Shown in pieces: positions 1 to 6,715 of a stretch of 9,575 nt of DNA (positions are counted from its first letter, which is position 1; each line of letters opens with the position of its first letter). This DNA is from an uncultured Saprospiraceae bacterium (GTDB taxonomy: Bacteria; Bacteroidota; Bacteroidia; Chitinophagales; Saprospiraceae): the NCBI GenBank assembly GCA_937921525.1, contig CAKZUM010000490.1, positions 1 to 9,575 of the forward strand. Reading direction: 5' to 3'. Both the position numbers and the translations under genes were made by a program. The notes beneath the pieces are model-generated. The model did no database searches. It was given only the letters and a program-made list of their open reading frames with translations, and was not told the origin of the DNA.

Positions 1-2
1 AT

Positions 3-141
3 AGGTACATAGTACACATAGGTAGGCCGCATGCTATGTGGTCTATGTACCTATGTGGTAAAATACAACCCTAGTTTTATCAAGCTACTTCATTCCTAAA
101 TTTGTGGTAAAATTAATATCCACTGTCTGGATAAACTTGTC
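3..141. repeat. Direct repeat copy 1 (139 bp), with hairpin
   Basis: This segment recurs at 306-444 with only two differences (positions 59 and 69), an offset of 303 bp. Its left part is a large hairpin: 1-12 (ATAGGTACATAG) pairs with 43-54 (CTATGTACCTAT), and inside it CACATA at 15-20 pairs with TATGTG at 35-40. The word GTGGTAAAAT occurs twice inside the repeat, near 55 and 103. It contains no believable gene. The near identity of the copies points to a recent duplication or to two copies of a dispersed intergenic element. The left boundary is uncertain because the window begins here. Confidence 0.9.
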
Positions 142-305
142 GAAAAAATCAAAAACTCTGCATCTCCGTGTCTCTGCGTTCAAAAAATAAGATTGGCTTT
201 AGCCAATGCTGAATAGTTACGAAGGTAAATATAAACAATGTAAATTACTTTTAATTTCTGGACAAGTTTATCTAAACCACAAAAGTAGTTGACAATTTTA
301 CCACA
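142..305. other. Gene-free spacer between the two direct repeats
   Basis: There is no coding potential. The spacer contains the phrase CTCCGTGTCTCTGCG (164-178) and a small hairpin, TTGGCT-TT-AGCCAA (193-206). Its right part (261-305) is a degenerate inverted copy of the end of the flanking repeat: GACAAGTTTATC (261-272) is the reverse complement of 130-141, and AATTTTACCACAA (294-306) is the reverse complement of TTGTGGTAAAATT near 101-113. Positions 130-272 therefore look like a short segment bounded by inverted repeats. Confidence 0.5.
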
Positions 306-444
306 AGGTACATAGTACACATAGGTAGGCCGCATGCTATGTGGTCTATGTACCTATGTGGCAAAATACAATCCTAGTTTTATCAAGCTACTTCATTCCT
401 AAATTTGTGGTAAAATTAATATCCACTGTCTGGATAAACTTGTC
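306..444. repeat. Direct repeat copy 2 (139 bp)
   Basis: Second copy of the 3-141 repeat, 137 of 139 positions identical, with the same hairpin near its left end. It ends about 95 bp upstream of the hsp20 start, so a short open frame that runs from the repeat toward hsp20 (341-529) is best seen as a by-product of the repeat. The homology stops sharply at GATAAACTTGTC, at the same base in both copies, which suggests a defined element end. Confidence 0.9.
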
Positions 445-539
445 AATTTCTGTTAACTATGTTATTTTAATAGAAGTAACGACAAAAGAATTAAGTCGTC
501 TAAATAGTAATATTCTAATATTTACGTAAAAAAACAATA

Positions 540-995
540 ATGAATTCTAATAATAAGTTTGATAAAGATTTCTTTGAGCCTATCCAGAAAATGATTGAGG
601 ACTTCTTTCCTAAAGATATGCAGGATTGGGCCAATAAGAAGTTTTCTAATTTTGGTATCTATATTCCTGCTGCTAATATAGTAGAAACGAAAGATGCCTT
701 TGAGTTAGAAATGACTGCACCAGGTAGATCAAAAAAAGAGTTTGCTATTCAATATACGGATGGTAAATTATTGATTTCGGCAGAGAGAAAAGCTTTGCCT
801 GAATTAGATCCAAAGGACGCTTATATGCGTAAAGAATTTGCCTATCCTGAGATCTATAGACGTTTCTTTTTTCCAAAGCATGCTATTAAAATTAAGGCGA
901 TAAAAGCTACTTATAAAAATGGGATATTGAAGGTTTTATTGCCTAAGTTGGAGCCAGGGAAATATGGGATGGGACGAGCTATTAAAGTGGATTGA
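540..995 (+). CDS. Small heat-shock protein, Hsp20/alpha-crystallin family
   Basis: The product is a 151-aa ATP-independent cytoplasmic holdase chaperone that binds unfolding proteins and hands them to ATP-dependent chaperones. An N-terminal arm (residues 1-42, many F, K and D) is followed by the alpha-crystallin domain (about 43-137). The domain opens with PAANIVETKDAFELEMTAPG (43-62), includes DGKLLISAER (74-83) and YRRFFFP (106-112), and ends with the family signature YKNGILKVLLPK (125-136). The C-terminal tail holds an I-K-V triplet (148-150), the usual I-x-I/V motif that docks on a neighbouring subunit in the oligomer. Length is normal for bacterial Hsp20. The ATG follows an A-rich leader without a Shine-Dalgarno sequence, as is usual in Bacteroidota. 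It is transcribed alone and converges on the coiled-coil gene. No CIRCE-type operator is visible upstream, so its heat regulation cannot be read from the sequence. Confidence 0.93.
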   Translation: MNSNNKFDKDFFEPIQKMIEDFFPKDMQDWANKKFSNFGIYIPAANIVETKDAFELEMTAPGRSKKEFAIQYTDGKLLISAERKALPELDPKDAYMRKEFAYPEIYRRFFFPKHAIKIKAIKATYKNGILKVLLPKLEPGKYGMGRAIKVD

Positions 996-1004
996 GAGAG
1001 GCGA

Positions 1005-1089
1005 GAAAATCATAATTCATAAACTCGTTAATTAGACAAAACATACTGATTTATGATTGATGATGTAAGATATATGATGTATGATTTTC
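1005..1089. repeat. Intergenic inverted-repeat element with ATGTATGATT words
   Basis: A 10-bp inverted repeat, GAAAATCATA (1005-1014) and TATGATTTTC (1080-1089), bounds the segment. Inside is a second near-palindrome, ATTCATAAA...TTTATGATT. The right end (about 1069-1087, GATATATGATGTATGATTT) recurs exactly at 8180-8198, in the other convergent intergenic region of this window. It appears to be a dispersed short palindromic repeat located just downstream of stop codons. Confidence 0.55.
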
Positions 1090-1114
1090 TTACATGATCT
1101 ATATGTACAAAAAG

Positions 1115-1151
1115 AAAGAGGATAAGTTGAATCAACAAACTTATCCTCTTT
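1115..1151. terminator. Bidirectional rho-independent terminator, hsp20 / coiled-coil gene
   Basis: A perfect 14-bp stem, AAAGAGGATAAGTT (1115-1128) with AACTTATCCTCTTT (1138-1151), closes a 9-nt loop. It is followed by a T-rich run on the plus strand (to about 1165) and by T-rich sequence on the minus strand (complement of 1107-1117). It lies between the converging hsp20 and coiled-coil genes and can serve both. Confidence 0.85.
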
Positions 1152-1176
1152 TCTATTTTATTTAAAACGCTATTTT

Positions 1177-3147
1177 TTAGCTATTCTTCTCTGCGTGAAA
1201 CTTTTTTGCCTGTCCCACCCAATCATCTCTTTGAACTCGACCAGGGAAAAATTCAATCGCATCATTTACGATTTGCATTAACTCCGTATCAAATTGACTT
1301 ACCTGTTCAAAGGTATAGATCCCAAGATTATTCAGCTTAGTTTCCAAGAAAGGACCAACGCCACTAATTTGTTTTAAATCATCTTTCTCTGATTCTTTTG
1401 CTACTTTAATTTTGGTACCGATGGCACTAGCTAATTGGCCTTTTGCAGCTTCGGCTTTTGCAGCTTTTTCTGCTTTTGAACTAGCCTTGGAGGCTGGTTT
1501 TTTGGCAGCCTTTAGTCGCTCTATTTCTGCTTCTAAATTTTGTTTCTGAGTAATCCAACTTGCTTCCTCTTGTTTTAGAGCGTTCCATTTTTGCTCATAT
1601 TCATTAGATGCTGGAGTAGCCATATTAGCTGCAGCATATTGGACCTTAGTAGCCTTACTCTCTTCGAGTGCTGCCTTTAACTGCTTATTTTCTTCGTTTA
1701 GGATGGTCCATTTTTGCTCATACTCGTTAGTAGCTTTAGCAGCTTTTCTTTCAATCGTTAATTTTTCTTCGAGCGCATCTTTTAATTCCTCATTTTCTTT
1801 ACTTAAAGCGTTATGCTTAGTAGTCCAGTTCGTTTCTTCTTGTCTTAGAGCATTCCATTTTTGCTCATATTCATTAGTGGCAGGTGCTGTGTTTTGTGCT
1901 GCTTGAAGTGCCGCTTTTAATTCCTCATTTTCTTTACTTAAGTTGTTATGCTTATTGGTCCAGTTCGTTTCCTCTTGTTTTAGAGCATTCCATTTTTGCT
2001 CATACTCATTGGTAGCAGGTGCAGCGTTTTGAGCAGCAGTTAGTTTACTTTTTTCAAGTTCCGTTTTTAGACGATTATTTTCTTCACTTAGCGATTTATG
2101 CTTATCTGCCCAATTGGCTATTTCAGCAGTTGAATCATTCGCTTTTGCTTGAGCTTTGGCTTCTTCTAGGGAACCTTTTAAAGTGTCATTTTCTTTTGAC
2201 AGAGTGTCTAACCTTGATTTGTAGCTTTCAAGTTCTTCTGCTTTAGCTTTTACATCTGCTGGTGTAGCCGTTGATGCTGCTGCTTGTTGTTCCAATTCCT
2301 TCATCTTCACCTCTGTCCGTTCTTGTAGGCCTAGCAGACTGTCATATTTTATCTTTATGTCTTTTTGTGAATTAAGTGCTTCCTTGTTTTGGTCAGTCAA
2401 TGTTTCGATCTGACTCTTTTGAGCAGCAGCTTGTTCATTAGCAGAGGCAATAGTAGCTTTTAAAGTATTAATTTCTGAAGTTAATGCTTCCGTCTGATTA
2501 TTGGTATCTTCTTGAGTTGTTTGAACCGCCGTTCTAGAAGCTAATAATTGCTCGTATTTATATTTCAGCGTGTTTCGTTCTAAATTAGCTTCTTCAAAAC
2601 GAGGCCTGTATTCTTCGTACTGCTTAAGCTTACCAAGAGCTGATTCCTTTTCTTTCTTAGCATCTTCTGTAGTTAATGCCAAGACCTCCATCTTTGTATT
2701 CAACATTTCATTATCCTCTTTTAGCTCGTCAAACATCTCTGTTTTAGTTGCTAACTCCCTTTCTAATCGGGCATACTTGGATTCCCAAGCACGAATCTCA
2801 TAGCTATTGTCAGAAGAACCATTACTGACAACTGCGGCAGTAGCGGCAGCGGCAGGTACTGCTTTCAATTTCTGCATCAGCTTACTAATTTCAGATTCTT
2901 TAGTAGATACATCTTTTTTGAGCGTAGTATTGGTATTTCTTAATTTATTACTAGAACGCTCTAATGTTTCGTATTTAGAAACTAAACCTTGATGATTACT
3001 TTTTACTCTTTTATAAGAGGCATCTCTATCTTCAAATTGTGTTCGCCACTCATTAGCTTTAGCACCTCTCATTAGCCAAGCTAATACAAAGCCAAGTATT
3101 GCGGCACCTACTACCCAGAATAACCATTTACAAAATAATGCTAACAT
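1177..3147 (-). CDS. Membrane-anchored coiled-coil protein with C-terminal helix-hairpin-helix domain
   Basis: The 656-aa product has an N-terminal membrane helix (about residues 4-26, followed by R27, K30 and R35, which suggests a cytoplasmic C-terminus). About 500 residues of E/K/Q/A-rich coiled coil follow. Within it are four copies of a repeat beginning NEYEQKW at residues 380, 425, 474 and 515; the first two are exactly 45 residues apart. Next comes an Ala/Lys linker rich in KASSKAEKAAKAEAAK (about 551-572). The last 68 residues (DDLKQISGVGPFLETKLNNL from 589) match the helix-hairpin-helix domain found at the C-terminus of many bacterial proteins related to DUF4332 or the '5' DNA nuclease/NuoE-tail' type. 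HhH domains often bind DNA without sequence specificity, but here the ligand is unknown. The gene lies 80 bp downstream of the OmpA-domain gene on the same strand. I do not recognise a named gene. A structural or scaffolding role at the inner membrane is inference. Confidence 0.85.
   Translation of the reverse strand: MLALFCKWLFWVVGAAILGFVLAWLMRGAKANEWRTQFEDRDASYKRVKSNHQGLVSKYETLERSSNKLRNTNTTLKKDVSTKESEISKLMQKLKAVPAAAATAAVVSNGSSDNSYEIRAWESKYARLERELATKTEMFDELKEDNEMLNTKMEVLALTTEDAKKEKESALGKLKQYEEYRPRFEEANLERNTLKYKYEQLLASRTAVQTTQEDTNNQTEALTSEINTLKATIASANEQAAAQKSQIETLTDQNKEALNSQKDIKIKYDSLLGLQERTEVKMKELEQQAAASTATPADVKAKAEELESYKSRLDTLSKENDTLKGSLEEAKAQAKANDSTAEIANWADKHKSLSEENNRLKTELEKSKLTAAQNAAPATNEYEQKWNALKQEETNWTNKHNNLSKENEELKAALQAAQNTAPATNEYEQKWNALRQEETNWTTKHNALSKENEELKDALEEKLTIERKAAKATNEYEQKWTILNEENKQLKAALEESKATKVQYAAANMATPASNEYEQKWNALKQEEASWITQKQNLEAEIERLKAAKKPASKASSKAEKAAKAEAAKGQLASAIGTKIKVAKESEKDDLKQISGVGPFLETKLNNLGIYTFEQVSQFDTELMQIVNDAIEFFPGRVQRDDWVGQAKKFHAEKNS
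1498..2010 (-). repeat. In-gene tandem repeat encoding about 45-aa NEYEQKW units
   Basis: Four units within the coiled-coil gene start at Asn codons near 2010, 1875, 1728 and 1605, with spacings of 135, 147 and 123 bp. Units one and two are highly alike at the DNA level (TCCATTTTTGCTCATA is present in all four). Each unit encodes NEYEQKW followed by a coiled coil of the ENEELKAAL type. The unit lengths differ by whole codons, so the frame is kept. Such arrays expand and contract easily, and copy number may differ between strains. Confidence 0.85.
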
Positions 3148-3189
3148 AATTATATTTTTTATTGGGAAAAAAAGACTACAGAATGAGGA

Positions 3190-3213
3190 GAAAATAAATA
3201 GCTATTTATTTTC
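3190..3213. promoter_or_regulatory. Perfect 24-bp palindrome between the OmpA-domain and coiled-coil genes
   Basis: GAAAATAAATAG (3190-3201) is followed directly by its exact reverse complement CTATTTATTTTC (3202-3213). It lies in the 80-bp gap, 43-66 bp upstream of the coiled-coil start. A gapless, AT-rich perfect palindrome suits a dimeric regulator's operator; as RNA it could form a weak hairpin that attenuates read-through from the upstream gene. Which of these applies cannot be decided from the sequence. Confidence 0.5.
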
Positions 3214-3227
3214 CATCTGCTCTAATA

Positions 3228-3680
3228 TTATCTATTCAGACGAATTTCAACTCGCCGATTTAATGCACGACCTTCTGGCGTGTCATTGGTTGCTATTGGG
3301 GCGTTAGGACCTTGAGAATTAGTCGTGAATATATTATTGTTATATCCTTGTTGGACGAGATAATTTCTAATAAAATCTGCTCGTTCCTGCCCTAATTTTG
3401 TATTTTGAGTAGCATCACCTTGGTTGTCCGTATGACCCGTGATAGTTACTCGTGCATTGGAATTAGAAGTGGTATATTTTTTTAATTCACTTAAATAACT
3501 TCGTAAGTCATCATTTTCAATAATGGTATTTTGACCACTTTGGAAATAAATATTTAAAGGTTTTAAGAGACGCTCTACAGGGGCGGCTGCAATGTTGCAT
3601 TTATTTTGAGATAAGTACCACGCACCTGTTAAGCACCAACCGGCTAACAGTAAGGCTATTGGAATGATTAGCTTTTTCAT
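3228..3680 (-). CDS. OmpA-family peptidoglycan-binding envelope protein
   Basis: A 150-aa protein that reaches the periplasm through an N-terminal hydrophobic segment (MKKLIIPIALLLAGWCLTGA, residues 1-20). C16 is not in a good lipobox (AGWC), so a signal anchor or cleaved signal peptide is more likely than a lipoprotein. The C-terminal OmpA-like domain covers about 43-148. It has NIYFQSGQ (43-50), the core GHTDNQG (82-88, D85), the helix containing QERADFIRNYL (98-108, R100) and the closing GRALNRRVEIRL (137-148). By family knowledge D85 and R100 are the residues that hold the diaminopimelate of peptidoglycan. There is no beta-barrel, so it is a wall-tethering protein and not a porin. It lies immediately upstream of the coiled-coil/HhH gene with the same orientation, and the two may be co-transcribed. 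Confidence 0.9.
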   Translation of the reverse strand: MKKLIIPIALLLAGWCLTGAWYLSQNKCNIAAAPVERLLKPLNIYFQSGQNTIIENDDLRSYLSELKKYTTSNSNARVTITGHTDNQGDATQNTKLGQERADFIRNYLVQQGYNNNIFTTNSQGPNAPIATNDTPEGRALNRRVEIRLNR

Positions 3681-3867
3681 TATGTGTGAATAATTTTAAA
3701 TTATAAATATTTTAACCTTTATTTAGCACAATGTATATTTATTTAGATGTGAAATCTTAAAAAAGTAACAGCTTACTGTATAATAAGGAGTAAATAGGAA
3801 GGACAAATAGTGGAGAACTTAATTAAATGGAGGCTTTTATGCTTGTTTTTATAAGGTAGTTGATCTA

Positions 3868-3901
3868 GACGAACCAAGGAACAAGCTATTCTTGGTTCGT
3901 C
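3868..3901 (-). terminator. Hairpin downstream of glgC, probable terminator or processing hairpin
   Basis: GACGAACCAAG (3868-3878) pairs with CTTGGTTCGTC (3891-3901), an 11-bp perfect stem that extends by a G-U and an A-U pair. It lies about 50 bp after the glgC stop. The minus-strand sequence after the stem has no continuous T run, so it is an imperfect intrinsic terminator; it could instead stabilise the 3' end of the glg mRNA. Confidence 0.5.
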
Positions 3902-3949
3902 CAGAAAAAGAACAAGTCAGAATGGGTAGGTTATTTTTTTCCTAGTCCC

Positions 3950-5215
3950 TTACAATCCGATCTTAGTTCCTTTCGGGATGATCGTTCCTTTTTTTAATAC
4001 AATAATCCCACTTTTAATACAATGGGTATCTGTTTCTATATCTTTTAACTCAGGATCTCCTTTGATGGTCACATTATCTCCGATTCTACAATTCTTATCA
4101 ATTATTGCATTCTCGATATGACAATTATTGCCTACTCCCATAGGAATCATCTCGCCAAGTTCTTCTAAATTTTCATAAAAATCATTTCCCATAAGAATGC
4201 TCTTATGAATAACGGTTCGATCGCCAACCCTTGATCGAATGCCTATAACAGATTGTTCGATTTTGTCCGCTTGAATAATACTCCCTTCGGAAACAATTGC
4301 CCGCCAGTAATAGGTACCAGAAGTCTTCGCAGGAGGGAGCATTCTAGGACGTGTATGAATTGGATTCATACTATCGAATAAATTGAATTCAGGAATACTA
4401 TCTGTTAGAGCGAGATTGGCTTCAAAGAAAGATCTAATATTTCCAATATCCGTCCAATAACCATCATATAAATAACTAGACACTTTATAAGAGGTATTAA
4501 TTGCTTTCGGAATAATCTCCTTTCCAAAATCTGTATGATCTGGATAGTCTGCAAAAAGGTTTCTTATCGTTTTTCTACTAAAAATATAAATACCCATGGA
4601 AGCCAGATAAATCTTCCCTTCTGCTTTATTCTTTTCAGGAACTTCAGATTCCCACTTTGGTAAAAGCTTAACGTCTGGTTTTTCAATAAAAGAGTCTATA
4701 TATCCTTTTTCATTCACCTTCATAATGCCAAAGGCAGGAGCATCTCGTTCGTTTACAGGAATGGTAGCAATAGTAATATCCGCCTTTTGCTCAATATGAT
4801 GTTTAGCAAATGCTTGTAAATCCATTTGATATAATTGATCTCCTGATAAGATCATTACATAATCAAAATCGTGGATGCCCATATGTGCAGCCCCTTGTCT
4901 AACAGCATCGGCTGTTCCTTGAAACCACTGATCGCTATCTCTTGTTTGCTCTGCAGCAAGAATATCTACAAAACCCTTGCTGAACATATCAAAGTGATAA
5001 GTATTTTTAATATGTTGATTAAGAGAGGCAGAGTTAAATTGGGTAAGTACAAACATTCTTTTAATTCCAGAATTCAAACAATTAGAAATTGGAATATCAA
5101 TCAATCTATATTTTCCTGCCACAGGTACAGCAGGTTTAGAGCGTTGCTCCGTTAGTGGGTATAGTCTAGTTCCTGCTCCTCCTCCTAATATAATAGCGAT
5201 CATGTTAACTTTCAT
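3950..5215 (-). CDS. glgC: Glucose-1-phosphate adenylyltransferase (ADP-glucose pyrophosphorylase)
   Basis: Makes ADP-glucose and pyrophosphate from ATP and glucose-1-phosphate, the committed step of bacterial glycogen synthesis, in the cytoplasm. The 421-aa product has the full family layout. The nucleotide-binding loop GGGAGTRLYPLT (11-22) is followed by KPAVPVAGKYRLID (27-40). WFQGTADAVRQ (97-107) and SGDQLYQMD (124-132) follow, the latter with the catalytic Asp126. FIEKP (176-180) and SMGIYIF (206-212) bind glucose-1-phosphate, and YWTDIG (253-258) is also present. A left-handed beta-helix domain, the allosteric and oligomerisation part, fills about 310-421. Length is normal (E. coli is about 430). 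The first ATG is preferred over the one at residue 5 because relatives carry a few residues before the AIILGGG strand. It starts 27 bp after glgA, so the two share a transcript. No branching or debranching gene is nearby. Confidence 0.96.
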   Translation of the reverse strand: MKVNMIAIILGGGAGTRLYPLTEQRSKPAVPVAGKYRLIDIPISNCLNSGIKRMFVLTQFNSASLNQHIKNTYHFDMFSKGFVDILAAEQTRDSDQWFQGTADAVRQGAAHMGIHDFDYVMILSGDQLYQMDLQAFAKHHIEQKADITIATIPVNERDAPAFGIMKVNEKGYIDSFIEKPDVKLLPKWESEVPEKNKAEGKIYLASMGIYIFSRKTIRNLFADYPDHTDFGKEIIPKAINTSYKVSSYLYDGYWTDIGNIRSFFEANLALTDSIPEFNLFDSMNPIHTRPRMLPPAKTSGTYYWRAIVSEGSIIQADKIEQSVIGIRSRVGDRTVIHKSILMGNDFYENLEELGEMIPMGVGNNCHIENAIIDKNCRIGDNVTIKGDPELKDIETDTHCIKSGIIVLKKGTIIPKGTKIGL

Positions 5216-5242
5216 AGGCTGTTAATATTTATCTTTTAATTT

Positions 5243-6688
5243 TTAATCGTCAAATTTCTTAAATCTAGCAATTTTCTTGTATAATAAGAAATAATCTTCC
5301 GCAGACTTTTCCCAAGAAAAGTTTAAGTCCATAATCGCTTCCCGTATGGATGTAAAGGCATCTTCCTTATGATATAAAGAGACAGCTCGTTGGATTGCAT
5401 GAGTAGTCTCAGCTAAGGTAAGTTGACTAAATTGAATACCCGATCCGTTAGGGATTGAAATATCAACTACAGTATCTTTTAAACCACCAATAGCTCTCAC
5501 AATAGGAATCGTGCCATATCTCATAGCGTACAATTGATTAAGTCCACAAGGTTCTACTCTCGAAGGCATCCAGATAAAGTCTGAGCCAGCATATAATTGA
5601 TGAGCCAACTGTTCATTATATTCTAATGCTATAGCTATAATACCCTGATATTTTTCCCCCAAATCTGATAGGATATGGTGTAAATTCGGATCACCAGTTC
5701 CCAGAACGATAAAAGCAGCCTTGCCTCCATTAGATAGGTAGTGTTCAATCGTAGGGGCTAAGAAGTCAGCCCCTTTTTCTCTGGCTAGCCGCCCTATGAA
5801 GGTAATGAGCGGAAGGGTAGAAGGGACATTGAAATGGGTACATAACCATTTTTTATTTGCAGTCTTATACGCTCGAGTACTCTTTTTCAATGGATGGGCT
5901 AAATAGGTATCTGTTGATGGATTCCATACTTTTACATCAATACCGTTCAGAATGCCATGTGATTTTGGTTTTTCTTGTTGTAGTAAATGACTGAGTCCTT
6001 TGGTATAGATTTGTAATTCTTCTAGGTATCCCGGAGAAACAGTCGTTAATTTCCAACAACATTTAATTCCTGCAGCCAAAGGATTAATTTGATGATCCCA
6101 ATCTAGCAGGCCACCAACTCTTCCGTCAAATAACGGTAATAAGTTTACTAGTCTCCAATCAAAACTACCGGGATATTCTCCATTATGAATTGTGAATACG
6201 CTTGGAATCTCTTTGAGTACAGAAAACTCAGGACAATGTTGAAGCATGAACGGAATCAATCCCGTATGGTGGTCATGGCAATGAACAACTCTTGGTAAGT
6301 TCTGTAGTGTAGTCAACCACTGTAAGATTGCTCTTTGAAAACAAATCGCTCTTTGAGTCGCATCTTCATAGCCCATTCCATTTTGGTCAAGATAAATTCC
6401 TGGGCGATCATATTTCCCTGGAATATCTACTACATATAATGGGAAGTCTAATGGAGTCTTTAGCTCTTGTATTTTAAAAGCAATCAGCTCTGTATCTAAC
6501 TGAATGATTCCTTTAAAGCAAGTAATCCATATTTGTTTACTGATCCATTTATTCTTGTATTTTGGAAGAATAACACTGGAATTTACTCCTGCTTTATTTA
6601 AATATTTGGGTAGGGCTCCCACTACATCTCCTAGGCCTCCAGATTTTGCTATTGGATAGCATTCAGTGCTCACGTGTAGTACTTGCAT
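5243..6688 (-). CDS. glgA: Glycogen synthase (ADP-glucose type, GT5)
   Basis: Adds glucose from ADP-glucose to the non-reducing ends of alpha-1,4-glucan. The start chosen is the ATG at 6686-6688 (481 aa, MQVLHVSTECYP). An in-frame TTG at 6713-6715 would add nine polar residues, but the family normally begins at the MQVLHVS strand, and with the ATG start the ADP-glucose lysine falls at K15 as in E. coli. Motifs: KSGGLGDV (15-22), HDHHTGL (138-144), GRLAREKG (299-306, R300 and K305 contacting phosphates) and EPCGLNQLYAMRYGTIPIVR (379-398, with catalytic Glu379). Both Rossmann domains of a GT-B fold are complete. It is the first gene of a glgA-glgC pair. Upstream, TAGCATTTG near 6755-6763 resembles a -7 box with one base too many, so the promoter is not certain. 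Confidence 0.95.
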   Translation of the reverse strand: MQVLHVSTECYPIAKSGGLGDVVGALPKYLNKAGVNSSVILPKYKNKWISKQIWITCFKGIIQLDTELIAFKIQELKTPLDFPLYVVDIPGKYDRPGIYLDQNGMGYEDATQRAICFQRAILQWLTTLQNLPRVVHCHDHHTGLIPFMLQHCPEFSVLKEIPSVFTIHNGEYPGSFDWRLVNLLPLFDGRVGGLLDWDHQINPLAAGIKCCWKLTTVSPGYLEELQIYTKGLSHLLQQEKPKSHGILNGIDVKVWNPSTDTYLAHPLKKSTRAYKTANKKWLCTHFNVPSTLPLITFIGRLAREKGADFLAPTIEHYLSNGGKAAFIVLGTGDPNLHHILSDLGEKYQGIIAIALEYNEQLAHQLYAGSDFIWMPSRVEPCGLNQLYAMRYGTIPIVRAIGGLKDTVVDISIPNGSGIQFSQLTLAETTHAIQRAVSLYHKEDAFTSIREAIMDLNFSWEKSAEDYFLLYKKIARFKKFDD

Positions 6689-6715
6689 AGCTGGTTTGGT
6701 GTTCGTTTTGTTCAA

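Noticed and set aside
479..499. ACGAC...GTCGT inverted repeat upstream of hsp20 as a heat-shock operator
   Set aside because: A 5-bp stem with an 11-nt spacer is expected often by chance, and it does not match the CIRCE consensus.
341..529. 62-codon plus-strand frame ahead of hsp20
   Set aside because: It lies largely inside the second copy of the direct repeat; its composition is that of translated AT-rich non-coding DNA and no family is recognisable.
1703..2992. Four plus-strand frames of 61-77 codons opposite the coiled-coil gene
   Set aside because: They are antisense shadows: the coiled-coil codon pattern on the minus strand yields Leu/Ser/Phe-rich frames on the other strand. The real gene's domains settle the strand.
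4871..5155. 94-codon plus-strand frame opposite glgC
   Set aside because: It is antisense to the conserved N-terminal catalytic domain of GlgC and has no recognisable motif of its own.
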